A stretch of 64,000 nt of DNA from Corynebacterium sp. P4-C1 (GTDB lineage Bacteria > Actinomycetota > Actinomycetes > Mycobacteriales > Mycobacteriaceae), in assembly GCF_030503595.1 (NCBI RefSeq), contig NZ_CP129966.1:1860001-1924000 (forward strand), written 5' to 3'. The translations under genes were made by a program, and so were the position numbers. Under the pieces are notes generated by a model that made no database searches, was not told the origin of the DNA, and was given only the letters and a program-made list of their open reading frames with translations. This document shows positions 41,607 through 50,134 of this stretch, piece after piece. How positions within the stretch are numbered: the stretch's first letter is position 1; each line of letters starts with the position of its first letter.

Positions 41607-42030
41607 GGTGCTTGGCCTCCTGCATCTCGGCGCGGAACTCGCGCAGCAGGCGGAAGAGGTTCTTCCAGGAGCCCTGGGAGTTGCTCCAGTATTTGGCGAA
41701 GTTCTCGTCCAGCTCAGCCTGCTGCTCCGGGGTGACGTTCGGGTTGATTTTCTTGTGCTTGTGGGTGGGATGGGTGCTCTCCGCAGCGACGACGGTTTTG
41801 TCCTCTCCGTTGGCAGGTTCGACGACTGCTTCGGTGGCGGTGGCCTCATGGTCGGCGGTCAGGCGGTCCTTGTTGCGGCCGCGTGCGTTGAGCTCGACGC
41901 GCAGTTCGTCCGCGGTTTCTTCGAGCTCGGCGAGCAGGGCCTGCAGCGCCTCGTCGGGAGCCTCGCTCTTGATGAGGTCCTGGGCCATGGGGGACAGGTC
42001 GGGGGTCACGTTGTTGTCGGGGGTCGTCAT
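41599..42030 (-). CDS. Small acidic protein of unknown function in the nptA operon
   Basis: 143 aa, no signal peptide or membrane segment. A predicted coiled/helical segment (APDEALQALLAELEETADELRVELNARG) is followed by a low-complexity middle and a conserved-looking C terminus (NVTPEQQAELDENFAKYWSNSQGSWKNLFRLLREFRAEM). I do not recognise the family. It lies between nptA (11-bp gap) and the PstS-like gene (8-bp overlap), so it is probably cotranslated with both and may be an accessory or regulatory subunit. Confidence 0.65.
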   Translation of the reverse strand: MTTPDNNVTPDLSPMAQDLIKSEAPDEALQALLAELEETADELRVELNARGRNKDRLTADHEATATEAVVEPANGEDKTVVAAESTHPTHKHKKINPNVTPEQQAELDENFAKYWSNSQGSWKNLFRLLREFRAEMQEAKHHD

Positions 42031-42041
42031 CGAGGGGCTCC

Positions 42042-43391
42042 TTACATCAGGGAGTTAGAAATGAACACTGCCAGCAGCGGGATGGCGAAGAAGACGCCAC
42101 CGATGTAGATGAATACGTAGAGTTTGTTCTTCTCGGCTAGGCCAGCGAGCCAGTCGGAGCACTTCGGCGGAAGGTCGCGCAGGAACGGGATGCCAAGGAT
42201 GAGGATGGCGGAGAAGAAGTTGAAAAGGGTGTGTACGAGGGCACCGGCCATCGCGGCTTCCGCCTCTGTGCCTGTTGCGGCGAATGCCGCGATAAGACCG
42301 GTCAGGGTTGTACCGATATTCGCACCCACCACGAACGGGAACAGGGTGCGGACCTGGAACTTGCCGGATGCCGCAAGCGGAACCGTCAGGGCGGTCGTGG
42401 TGGAGGAGGACTGGACCAACGCGGTGATGAGGGCACCGGAGAGTGCACCGAAGAACGCGTTCTTGCCCAAGGCTGCGTAGAGGATATCTTGCGCCTTGCC
42501 CACGAGCAGGGCATTCAGGAGTTTGCCGATGAAGCTGATGGAAACCAGGACGAGTGCGACACCGATGATGGCCAGGACGACACCGCCCAAGACATCGCCG
42601 AGCGGTTCGACGAGACCGCTTGCCAGCCCGACGAGGGGTTCGGTGATCATGTCGATGAAGTCGCCGAGCGCTTCGAAAAAACCCGCAATGATGCCTTCAC
42701 CGGAACCGGTGAGGGACGGTGCGATTGCGGTCGCCGTCTTGCCCAAGAAGCCGGTGAGCATCTCCAGCGTGAAGAAGAACAGGATGGCAATGAGGTTGAA
42801 AAAGTCGTGCACGGTCGCCATGGAGAAGCCGTTGCGGAACTGCTTCTTGTTGCCGGCCAGGCCCAGGGCCACCAGCGTCGAGGTGACCGAGGTGCCCATG
42901 TTGGCGCCGAAGAGCATTGGAATGGCGATATTCAGTGGCAGGCCACCCGCGATCATGCCGACCACGATGGATGTGGTGGTCGAAGAAGACTGAATGATCG
43001 CGGTGGTGACGATACCGATGGCCAGGCCGACGAACGGGTTCTCGGCGAAGGAGAATAGTTCCTTGGCTTGGTCGCCCGCGGCCATCTTGAAGCCGTCGCC
43101 GATCATGCCCACACCGTTGAGGAGCAGCCAGATGGCGAGGAATACGGCGATCCAATTGGCTATTTGCTTCGCGGTGCCCTCGAAGGGCAGGAAGCTCAGC
43201 GGGTCACTATTTTCGGCATCGTCGTCCGGATCGGTATCGGCGGAAGCGCCAGTAGCATTCCGGCTGGTCGTCTCGTCGGCGCGATCGATGCGTTCTGAAT
43301 CGGTAACGGTGCGGTCGACCACGCGGATATCGGCGTCTTGCGGGAGCTCGTGTTCGCCGGCAATGTCGCGCGGCAATCCCTTATCGCTCAT
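42042..43391 (-). CDS. nptA: Na/phosphate cotransporter, NptA/YjbB type
   Basis: 449 aa. Contains the duplicated Na_Pi_cotrans unit with the signature QSSSTTT twice (TTAIIQSSSTTTSIVVGM and TALVQSSSTTTALTVPL), about ten helices, and GANMGTSVTSTLVALG / GANIGTTLTGLIAAF. It imports phosphate with sodium. A 70-residue acidic cytoplasmic N terminus precedes the first helix. Start ATG at 43389-43391 with AGAGAG as ribosome binding site. First gene of a three-gene operon with the acidic protein and the PstS-like lipoprotein. Confidence 0.92.
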   Translation of the reverse strand: MSDKGLPRDIAGEHELPQDADIRVVDRTVTDSERIDRADETTSRNATGASADTDPDDDAENSDPLSFLPFEGTAKQIANWIAVFLAIWLLLNGVGMIGDGFKMAAGDQAKELFSFAENPFVGLAIGIVTTAIIQSSSTTTSIVVGMIAGGLPLNIAIPMLFGANMGTSVTSTLVALGLAGNKKQFRNGFSMATVHDFFNLIAILFFFTLEMLTGFLGKTATAIAPSLTGSGEGIIAGFFEALGDFIDMITEPLVGLASGLVEPLGDVLGGVVLAIIGVALVLVSISFIGKLLNALLVGKAQDILYAALGKNAFFGALSGALITALVQSSSTTTALTVPLAASGKFQVRTLFPFVVGANIGTTLTGLIAAFAATGTEAEAAMAGALVHTLFNFFSAILILGIPFLRDLPPKCSDWLAGLAEKNKLYVFIYIGGVFFAIPLLAVFISNSLM

Positions 43392-43461
43392 CGGTTCTCT
43401 CTTCTGTATGTAGATGGGAACATAGGCACGCTCCACGCTACGTACAGGTATTTGCCAACGG

Positions 43462-43478
43462 GTTAATAGGTTGTTAAC
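43462..43478. promoter_or_regulatory. GTTAA...TTAAC inverted repeat upstream of nptA
   Basis: GTTAATAGGTTGTTAAC, 5-bp arms with a 7-bp spacer, 70 bp before nptA. A candidate operator; I cannot name the regulator with confidence, though phosphate control would be expected. Confidence 0.35.
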
Positions 43479-43537
43479 AGGCTGCGAAACATTTGAACCG
43501 GAAAAAGTTGGCCCACATCCATAAGGCCGCGGAACTA

Positions 43538-44140
43538 CTACGGAACCGCAGGGATGGCGAGTCCCTTGGCCACAAGCGTTCCCCACTGTTTAGCCGTTAC
43601 AGCTTCGCTCGCTAGGGCCGGTCGGTGCCAGCCGGTCCACGTGGTGAATGGCAGCTTGCGGGCCTCCAACAGTGTAATGATCGCGCCGGGCTGGTCCGCC
43701 TTTTCCGGTGCAGCGACCACGGGAGTGCGGCTGACGGAAAGCGAGGTGTTGGCGCGGAGGAACTCGTATGTCGCGGAGGCGAGGGGGCTGTTGCCTACGA
43801 TAACCAGGCTGCTCCCCGCCGCTGCAGCGTCGTCGGCCACGATGACGGTGTCGTAGTAGTGGATGAGCTCGCCGATGCTCACCGCGTCCTCGCCGGCGCC
43901 GATGCGGATATTCCCGAACAGGCGCAGGCGGGGGACAAGATCACGGCCACTGCCGCCACTGCCGGTGCTGGCGCGGTGCGTCGAGCCGAAGCGGATCAGG
44001 CAGGTCGGTGCGGGGGCTTTGCTGAACAGGTCCACGAAGTAGTCGCCCATGCAGATGAGAAGGTCCGAGGTCTCAATGGCTGCGGCGCCGTGGCCGATGA
44101 CGGTGACACGGTGAGCGGCACGTCGGGGTGCGTGCGTCAT
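43538..44140 (-). CDS. Shortened FprA-like (ferredoxin-NADP reductase-related) protein
   Basis: 200 aa, against about 450 for FprA. The N-terminal part follows FprA (VTVIGHGAAAIETSDLL, APTCLIRFG, LRLFGNIRIG, HYYDTVIVA) and the end matches the FprA C-terminal tail (ITLLEARKLPFTTWTGWHRP). Most of the NADP-binding and middle domains are missing, and the FAD motifs are altered: GxGxxA becomes GHGAAA and the usual P-x-G-L-I-R-Y-G becomes PTCLIRFG. There are no internal stops. It is divergent from cysI exactly where C. glutamicum has full-length fpr2. Either a decayed gene or a new small regulator or adaptor. Confidence 0.7.
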   Translation of the reverse strand: MTHAPRRAAHRVTVIGHGAAAIETSDLLICMGDYFVDLFSKAPAPTCLIRFGSTHRASTGSGGSGRDLVPRLRLFGNIRIGAGEDAVSIGELIHYYDTVIVADDAAAAGSSLVIVGNSPLASATYEFLRANTSLSVSRTPVVAAPEKADQPGAIITLLEARKLPFTTWTGWHRPALASEAVTAKQWGTLVAKGLAIPAVP

Positions 44141-44211
44141 TGCTTTCTCCTTCTCATGTGGTTGCGGGTGCGTTCCCCGCAGGTCGATGGGGATTCGGCG
44201 ATCCAAATTCG

Positions 44212-44227
44212 TAGACCGCTTAGTCTG
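44212..44227. promoter_or_regulatory. McbR-type operator, fpr-like side
   Basis: TAGAC-CGCTTA-GTCTG matches the McbR consensus TAGAC-N6-GTCTA at 9 of 10 positions. It lies 72 bp before the FprA-like gene and 228 bp before cysI. Confidence 0.6.
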
Positions 44228-44381
44228 TAACCGTAATCACCGATTGGCCGCGGTCAAGGTTTGCTTGCTATTTAGATTCAAGGCAAAGTGCAGAATACGC
44301 CCGCAAATTGGGGTGCTGTGCTGGTTTAGACCAAGTGGTATGTGTAGCGTTCATCACAGCGAATCTGGCCGCCACGCCAGA

Positions 44382-44397
44382 TAGACAGATCAGTCCA
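44382..44397. promoter_or_regulatory. McbR-type operator, cysI side
   Basis: TAGAC-AGATCA-GTCCA, 9 of 10 matches to TAGAC-N6-GTCTA, 58 bp before cysI. A weaker half site TAGAC at 44327-44331 lies between. Supports repression of the cys genes by McbR in methionine/cysteine-replete cells. Confidence 0.6.
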
Positions 44398-44454
44398 TAT
44401 GGGAACCGCCCCGCGGAACTGCACAACAACAGAGAAAGAGCAAGAGGAGGCGAC

Positions 44455-46179
44455 ATGGCAGCCACGGGCACCACCGCGACCGCTGAGAAGCGACCCGAGC
44501 GCCCCAAGCGCACCGCCCGCAAGCCCAAGCCCGAAGGTCAGTGGAAGGTCGACGGTAAAACGCCGCTCAACCACGACGAAGAGCTGAAGCAGGAAGAGCC
44601 CGTGTTGCAGGTCAAGCAGCGGGTCATCGACACCTACTCCAAGCAGGGTTTCGCTTCTATCCCGAACGAGGACCTCTACCCGCGCTTCAAGTGGCTCGGC
44701 CTGTATACCCAGCGCAAGCAGAATTTGGGTGGCGAGCACACGGGCAAGGACAACCTCGAGCTCCAGGACGAGTACTTCATGGCGCGCGTGCGTTTCGACG
44801 GCGGACAGTGCTCCACCGCGCAAGCCCGCGCAGTGGGGGAGATCTCACGAGATTACTGCCGTTCCACCGCGGACCTCACGGACCGCCAGAACATCCAGCT
44901 CCACTGGGTAGGCATCGAGGATGTCCCGGCGATCTGGGACAAACTCGAGTCCGTCGGGCTGAACACATGGGACGCGTGCGGGGATGTGCCGCGCGTGATC
45001 ATGGGTTCGCCGGTGGCGGGAGTTGCCAAAGACGAGATCATCGACGCCACACCCGCAGTGGAGAAGATCAAGAACGAGTACGTCCTCCGCGATGAATTCC
45101 AGAACCTCCCGCGCAAGTTCAAGACCGCCATCTCCGGCAACGCGCGCCAGGACGTGATCCACGAGATCAACGACATCGCCTTCATCGGTGTCGAGCACCC
45201 GGAGCTCGGCCCCGGCTTCGAGCTCTTCGTCGGCGGCGGCCTGTCCACTAACCCGATGCTGGCCAAATCGCTCGGCGCCTTCGTCACCCTCGACCAAGTC
45301 CCCGAAGTGTGGGCGGGGGTTGTGCGCATTTTCCGCGACTACGGTTACCGCCGCCTGCGCAACCGCGCGCGCCTGAAATTCTTGGTGGCGCAGTGGGGCG
45401 TCGAAAAATTCCGCACTGTTCTCGAGGACGAGTACTTGGGCTACAAGCTCCCCGACGGCCCGCGTGCCCCGATGAACCTCATCGACCGCGACCACGTCGG
45501 CGTGCACGAGCAGAAGGACGGCAAGGTCTACTTGGGCGTGAAGCCGACGATGGGGCACCTGACCGGCGAGCAGCTCATCGCGATTGCCGACCTGGCGGAA
45601 AGCTACGGGCTTGAGCGTCTGCGCCTGACGTCGTTCAAGGAGATTCTCTTCCTGGACGTCGATCCGGAGAAGGTGGACGCGCTCGCGGACGATCTGCAGG
45701 AAATGGGCATGTACTCCAAGCCGAGCGAATTCCGCCGTGGCATGCTCACCTGCACGGGCCTCGAATACTGCAAACTAGCCCACACCACCACCAAGGCCAA
45801 GGGCATCGAGCTTGTCGACGAGCTGGAGGACCGCTTCGGCGACATCGATTCCCCCATCACCATCACGCTCAACGGCTGCCCGAACTCGTGCGCCCGAACC
45901 CAGGTCTCTGACATGGGCTTCAAGGGGCAGATGGTCGACGACGGCAACGGCAACAAGGTCGAAGGTTTCCAGGTGCACCTGGGCGGCACCGTCACCCGCG
46001 AAACCCCGGACGGTGAGAAGGAAGCCAATTTCGGCCGCAAGATCCGCGGACACAAAGTGCTCTCGTCCGAGCTCGGGGATTACGTGAGCCGTGTGGTGGC
46101 GAATTACGTCGATAAGCGAAATGACGGCGAGATCTTCCGCGACTGGGTGCTGCGCGCCGATGAGGAGGACCTGAAGTGA
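44455..46179 (+). CDS. cysI: Sulfite reductase (ferredoxin type), siroheme-[4Fe-4S]
   Basis: 574 aa. Reduces sulfite to sulfide with six electrons. Two ferrite-like half domains and two siroheme domains; cluster ligands are in MLTCTGLEYCKLA (first two Cys) and TLNGCPNSCAR (last two). The N-terminal 40 residues are basic and Pro-rich. ATG at 44455 has an AGAGGAGG ribosome binding site; the upstream open frame to 44308 crosses the promoter and operator. It overlaps cysX (GTGA). Ferredoxin-dependent because no CysJ is present. Confidence 0.95.
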   Translation: MAATGTTATAEKRPERPKRTARKPKPEGQWKVDGKTPLNHDEELKQEEPVLQVKQRVIDTYSKQGFASIPNEDLYPRFKWLGLYTQRKQNLGGEHTGKDNLELQDEYFMARVRFDGGQCSTAQARAVGEISRDYCRSTADLTDRQNIQLHWVGIEDVPAIWDKLESVGLNTWDACGDVPRVIMGSPVAGVAKDEIIDATPAVEKIKNEYVLRDEFQNLPRKFKTAISGNARQDVIHEINDIAFIGVEHPELGPGFELFVGGGLSTNPMLAKSLGAFVTLDQVPEVWAGVVRIFRDYGYRRLRNRARLKFLVAQWGVEKFRTVLEDEYLGYKLPDGPRAPMNLIDRDHVGVHEQKDGKVYLGVKPTMGHLTGEQLIAIADLAESYGLERLRLTSFKEILFLDVDPEKVDALADDLQEMGMYSKPSEFRRGMLTCTGLEYCKLAHTTTKAKGIELVDELEDRFGDIDSPITITLNGCPNSCARTQVSDMGFKGQMVDDGNGNKVEGFQVHLGGTVTRETPDGEKEANFGRKIRGHKVLSSELGDYVSRVVANYVDKRNDGEIFRDWVLRADEEDLK

Positions 46180-46433
46180 AGTTCCGCCGCGAACCGAACG
46201 CGAACCGCAATTTTCCCTCGCACTGCCCCTACTGCGCGGGCGAGGGTCTGTTCCCGGACGAGACCAGTGATTTCGCGTGGAAATGCACTGAATGCCTCCG
46301 TATCTTCGAGGTGAAGTTCTACGGGCAGGACGCCCCGGAACACGCGCCCGCCCCGGCGAAATCGACGGAGCAGGCCATTCAGGAATCGCTGGCCCACCAC
46401 GGCCACGTAGCGGTGTTGAGGAAGGAGAAATAA
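46176..46433 (+). CDS. cysX: CysX, small Cys-pair (zinc-ribbon/ferredoxin-like) protein
   Basis: 85 aa with two CxxC pairs (SHCPYCAGEGLFPD and KCTECLRIFEVKF), like the C. glutamicum CysX placed between cysI and cysH and suggested to be an electron carrier for CysI. With only four Cys in two CxxC pairs it looks equally like a zinc ribbon. GTG start overlaps the cysI stop (GTGA); the stop overlaps the cysH ATG by 1 nt, so expression is tightly coupled to both. Confidence 0.88.
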   Translation: MKFRREPNANRNFPSHCPYCAGEGLFPDETSDFAWKCTECLRIFEVKFYGQDAPEHAPAPAKSTEQAIQESLAHHGHVAVLRKEK

Positions 46434-47212
46434 TGGTCGATTTTTTGTCCCGGCCGCGCGCTGACCTCCGCGATCCGGAGATCAGCCCCGAAGGGCCGAA
46501 GGAGACCGAGCCGTTGGGCCCGGAGACCGCGGAAACGAACGCGAAGCTTGTCGACGCCTGGGCGGACAAGCTCTACAACGCCACCGCCCAGGAGATCCTC
46601 GAATGGGCCCACGAGTACGCCCCAGGCAAGCTCGTGGTCACGCTGAGCATGGAGAACACCGTGCTTGCGGAGCTGGCGAAGGACTTCCTGCCGGAGGCGG
46701 ACTTCCTCTTCCTCGACACCGAGTACCACTTCAAGGAGACACTCGACGTTGCGGACCAGGTGGAGCAGCGCTACCCCGACCAGAAGCTCGTCCGCGCCAA
46801 GGCGATCCTCTCGCGCGAGGAGCAGAACCGCGTCTACGGCAGAGCGCTGTACCGCACCAACCCGACCGCTTGCTGCCGCATGCGCAAGGTTGAGCCGCTG
46901 GCTGTGAACCTGTCCCCGTACGCGGGGTGGGTCACCGGACTGCGCCGCGCGGACGGACCGACGCGCGCCGAGGCGCCGGCCCTCTCCCTCGACTCCACCG
47001 GGCGGCTGAAGATTTCGCCGCTTGTCACGTGGTCGCTGGAGGACACCGACAAGTACATCGACAACAAGAACCTGATCATCCACCCCCTGACCAAGCAGGG
47101 CTACCCCTCCATCGGCTGCGAGACCTGCACGTTGCCGGTCGCCGAGGGTGAAGATCCCCGTGCGGGACGGTGGGCGTTCAGTGCCAAGACGGAATGCGGG
47201 TTGCACCAATGA
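46433..47212 (+). CDS. cysH: Adenylylsulfate (APS) reductase, [4Fe-4S]
   Basis: 259 aa. Uses thioredoxin to reduce APS to sulfite and AMP. The cysteine pairs that bind the iron-sulfur cluster (TACCRMRKVEPL and GCETCTLP) mark the APS-using form rather than the PAPS enzyme, and the catalytic Cys is in TECGLH near the end. This fits the absence of an APS kinase in the cluster. ATG overlaps the cysX stop; the end overlaps the cysD ATG (ATGA). Confidence 0.95.
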   Translation: MVDFLSRPRADLRDPEISPEGPKETEPLGPETAETNAKLVDAWADKLYNATAQEILEWAHEYAPGKLVVTLSMENTVLAELAKDFLPEADFLFLDTEYHFKETLDVADQVEQRYPDQKLVRAKAILSREEQNRVYGRALYRTNPTACCRMRKVEPLAVNLSPYAGWVTGLRRADGPTRAEAPALSLDSTGRLKISPLVTWSLEDTDKYIDNKNLIIHPLTKQGYPSIGCETCTLPVAEGEDPRAGRWAFSAKTECGLHQ

Positions 47213-48123
47213 GCCTGACACAGACAGACACACTTTCACCACACCTGAGGGACTTGGAGAACGAGTCCATCCACATCATCCGCGAGGTAGCGGGGCAGTT
47301 CGACAAGATCGGCCTGCTGTTCTCTTCCGGCAAGGACTCGTGCGTCGTGTACGAGCTGGTCCGCCGGGCATTCGCGCCGGCCGCCCCGCCGATCGAGCTG
47401 CTGCACGTGGACACCGGCCACAACTTCCCGGAAGTCATCGAGTTCCGCGACAACCTGGTGGAGCAGACCGGCGCGCGCCTGCGGGTGGCCCACGTCCAGG
47501 ACTGGATCGATCGCGGTGACCTGGTAGAACGCCCCGACGGCACCCGCAACCCGCTGCAGACAGTGCCGCTGGTGGAGACGATCGCCGAGGTCGGTTACGA
47601 CGCCGTTCTCGGCGGCGCCCGCCGCGACGAGGAGCGCGCCCGCGCGAAGGAGCGAGTTTTCTCCGTCCGCGACTCCTTCGGCGGCTGGGATCCGCGCCGC
47701 CAACGCCCGGAACTGTGGGACCTCTACAACGGCGAGAAGCTGCCGGGCGAGAATATCCGTGTCTTCCCCATTTCCAACTGGACCGAGTCGGATGTGTGGG
47801 AGTACATCGGCGCCCGCAATATCGAGTTGCCGTCCATTTATTTCGCGCACGACCGCGAGGTGTTCAACCGCGACGGAATGTGGCTCACCGCCGGAGAGTG
47901 GGGCGGGCCCCGCGAGGGCGAGACCGTCGAAACCCGCCGGGTGCGCTACCGCACCGTGGGCGACATGTCCTGCACCGGTGCTGTCGAGTCGACCGCCACC
48001 ACCATTGACGAGGTGCTCGCCGAGTTGGCCACCTCCACCTTGACCGAGCGCGGCGCGACCCGTGCCGACGACCGCTTGAGCGAGTCCGCCATGGAGGACC
48101 GCAAGAAGGAGGGCTACTTCTGA
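47209..48123 (+). CDS. cysD: Sulfate adenylyltransferase subunit 2
   Basis: 304 aa. The PP-loop is LLFSSGKDSCVV; GGARRDEERARAKERVFSVRD and PISNWTESDVWEYI are CysD signatures. With CysN it makes APS from ATP and sulfate. Start MSLTQTDTLS at 47209 overlaps the cysH TGA; an upstream in-frame ATG lies inside cysH and is unlikely. Its stop overlaps the cysN ATG. Confidence 0.95.
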   Translation: MSLTQTDTLSPHLRDLENESIHIIREVAGQFDKIGLLFSSGKDSCVVYELVRRAFAPAAPPIELLHVDTGHNFPEVIEFRDNLVEQTGARLRVAHVQDWIDRGDLVERPDGTRNPLQTVPLVETIAEVGYDAVLGGARRDEERARAKERVFSVRDSFGGWDPRRQRPELWDLYNGEKLPGENIRVFPISNWTESDVWEYIGARNIELPSIYFAHDREVFNRDGMWLTAGEWGGPREGETVETRRVRYRTVGDMSCTGAVESTATTIDEVLAELATSTLTERGATRADDRLSESAMEDRKKEGYF

Positions 48124-49430
48124 TGACCGCACCGACCATTTCGCCTGTGGCCAGCGAGGTCTTGTCGGACCGAGCGACGCTGCGCCTGTGCACCGCAGGT
48201 TCCGTCGACGACGGCAAGTCCACCTTCGTCGGCCGCTTGCTGCATGACACGAAGTCGGTGCTGGCCGACCAGATGGCCAGCGTCGAGCGCACATCCGCCG
48301 ACCGCGGCTTCGAGGGCCTGGATCTCTCGCTTTTGGTCGACGGCCTCCGCGCCGAGCGCGAGCAGGGCATCACCATCGACGTCGCCTACCGCTACTTCGC
48401 CACCGACAAGCGCACGTTCATCCTCGCGGACACCCCGGGGCACGAGCAGTACACGCGCAACACGGTCACGGGCATGTCCACCTCCCAGGTCGTCGTCCTG
48501 CTTGTCGACGCCCGCAACGGCATCAAGCCTCAGACCGTCCGCCACCTCACCGTGGCCAGCCTGTTGGGCGTGAAGACGGTCATCCTGGCCGTGAACAAGA
48601 TCGACCTGGTCGACTACTCCGAGGAGGTCTTCGACGGCATCCGCACCGAGTTCGAGCAGCGCGCCGCCGCCTTGGGCATCGCCGAGCCGCACGCCGTGCC
48701 GATCTCCGCGCTCAAGGGCGACAACGTCGTCGAGCGCTCGGAGGAGACCCCGTGGTACGAGGGCCCGAGCGTCCTCGAACTGCTGGAGACCATCCCGGTG
48801 CACTCGGGCCGCGCACTCGACCTGCCCTTCCGCTTCAACATCCAGTACGTGCTGCGCGAGCACGCCACCGACTACCGGGCCTACGCCGGCACGGTGAATG
48901 CGGGCACGATCAGTGTCGGTGACACTGTCACCGCGCCGAACGGCCGCAGCACCACCGTCACGCACATCGACAACGCCGACGGTCTGGACGGTGTGACCAC
49001 CGCCAACGCGGGGGACGCAGTTGCGCTGCGCTTGGCCGACGACATCGACCTGGCCCGCGGCGACCTGCTGGCCGCCGCGCCGTATCCGGAGTCCGTCCGC
49101 GAATTCGGCGGCACGGTCGTGGGGCTCACCGACAAAGACATCACCGCCGGCAAGGCCGTGAAGCTGCGTTACGGCACGTCGCTCGTGCGCGCCCGCGTGG
49201 CCAGCGTTGACCGTGTTCTAGACATCGACGGCACCCCGGAGAACAACTCCGACGTGACCGCACCGGAGTCTTTTGGCCTCAACGACATCGCGCACGTGAC
49301 CATCCAGACCGCGCAGGAGCTGCCGGTTGAGGAATACGCCGCGCGTGGTGCGGTGGGCAATTTCCTCCTCATCGACCAAGCTTCCGGCAACACGCTCGCC
49401 GCGGGGCTCGTCGGAACGCGGTTGAGGTAG
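48123..49430 (+). CDS. cysN: Sulfate adenylyltransferase subunit 1 (GTPase)
   Basis: 435 aa, EF-Tu-like. G1 GSVDDGKSTFVGRLL, G2 region REQGITIDVAYRYF, G3 ADTPGHEQY, G4 NKID, G5 SALKGDN, followed by two beta-barrel domains. GTP hydrolysis drives APS formation by CysD. No C-terminal APS kinase (CysC) fusion, consistent with the APS reductase route. Overlaps cysD by 1 nt. Confidence 0.95.
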   Translation: MTAPTISPVASEVLSDRATLRLCTAGSVDDGKSTFVGRLLHDTKSVLADQMASVERTSADRGFEGLDLSLLVDGLRAEREQGITIDVAYRYFATDKRTFILADTPGHEQYTRNTVTGMSTSQVVVLLVDARNGIKPQTVRHLTVASLLGVKTVILAVNKIDLVDYSEEVFDGIRTEFEQRAAALGIAEPHAVPISALKGDNVVERSEETPWYEGPSVLELLETIPVHSGRALDLPFRFNIQYVLREHATDYRAYAGTVNAGTISVGDTVTAPNGRSTTVTHIDNADGLDGVTTANAGDAVALRLADDIDLARGDLLAAAPYPESVREFGGTVVGLTDKDITAGKAVKLRYGTSLVRARVASVDRVLDIDGTPENNSDVTAPESFGLNDIAHVTIQTAQELPVEEYAARGAVGNFLLIDQASGNTLAAGLVGTRLR

Positions 49431-49435
49431 GCGCA

Positions 49436-50131
49436 ATGACGGCATTGATCACGCTCTCGCACGGCTCGCGCCACCCAGGCGCGCAGCCGGGAGTCCGCGA
49501 GCTCACCCGCGCCGCGGCGCGCCAGTTGGGAGTGGCCGGGGTGGACGCCCACCTCGAGTTTGACACTCCCGACCTCACTGCCGCCGCCCGCCAGCTCGCT
49601 GAGCGCGGACACAGCCGCGCCGTGGTCGTGCCGACACTGTTCACCAAGGCATTCCACGCCACTCACGACGTGCCCGAGGCTATCTCCGCCGCCCGCGCGG
49701 AAACGGGACTCGAGTTGGTTTCCGCCGAGGGGCTCGGCCAAGGACGCGACGTTGCGGCAGTGCTCGCCGCACGCGCGCTTATCGACGCTCCCCGCGCCCG
49801 CCGCATTGTCTTCTACCCCGTGGGCACCTCCGATGAGGAGGCGGCGGGGAAGACGGTGGCGTTGGGGCGCGACGTCGAAAAGCTCACTGGCGTGCCCGTG
49901 ACCACCGTCCCCGCGACGGGGGTCGGAGAGCTCGTCGGCGCTGACGGCATCGACGCCGTCGCAGAAGAGAACACCCATTTGCTACCGCTATTCGTCACGA
50001 GGGGGTTGCTGCTGGACCGGGTCTGCCGAATGTGGCCCGGGACCATCTCCGCACCGCTTGGCGCGGATCTCGCACACATCATCGCCGCACGTTACCGCGC
50101 GGCATCCACCCTCACGCACGCAAAGGTTTAA
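49436..50131 (+). CDS. cysY: CbiX/SirB-type sirohydrochlorin chelatase
   Basis: 231 aa. Starts with LITLSHGSRHPGAQPGVREL, the CbiX metal-binding histidine region, and has a second half with VVVPTLFTKAFHATHDVPEAI. Inserts Fe2+ into sirohydrochlorin to make the siroheme needed by CysI. Five bp after cysN. Called CysY in C. glutamicum. Confidence 0.85.
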   Translation: MTALITLSHGSRHPGAQPGVRELTRAAARQLGVAGVDAHLEFDTPDLTAAARQLAERGHSRAVVVPTLFTKAFHATHDVPEAISAARAETGLELVSAEGLGQGRDVAAVLAARALIDAPRARRIVFYPVGTSDEEAAGKTVALGRDVEKLTGVPVTTVPATGVGELVGADGIDAVAEENTHLLPLFVTRGLLLDRVCRMWPGTISAPLGADLAHIIAARYRAASTLTHAKV

Positions 50132-50134
50132 CTC

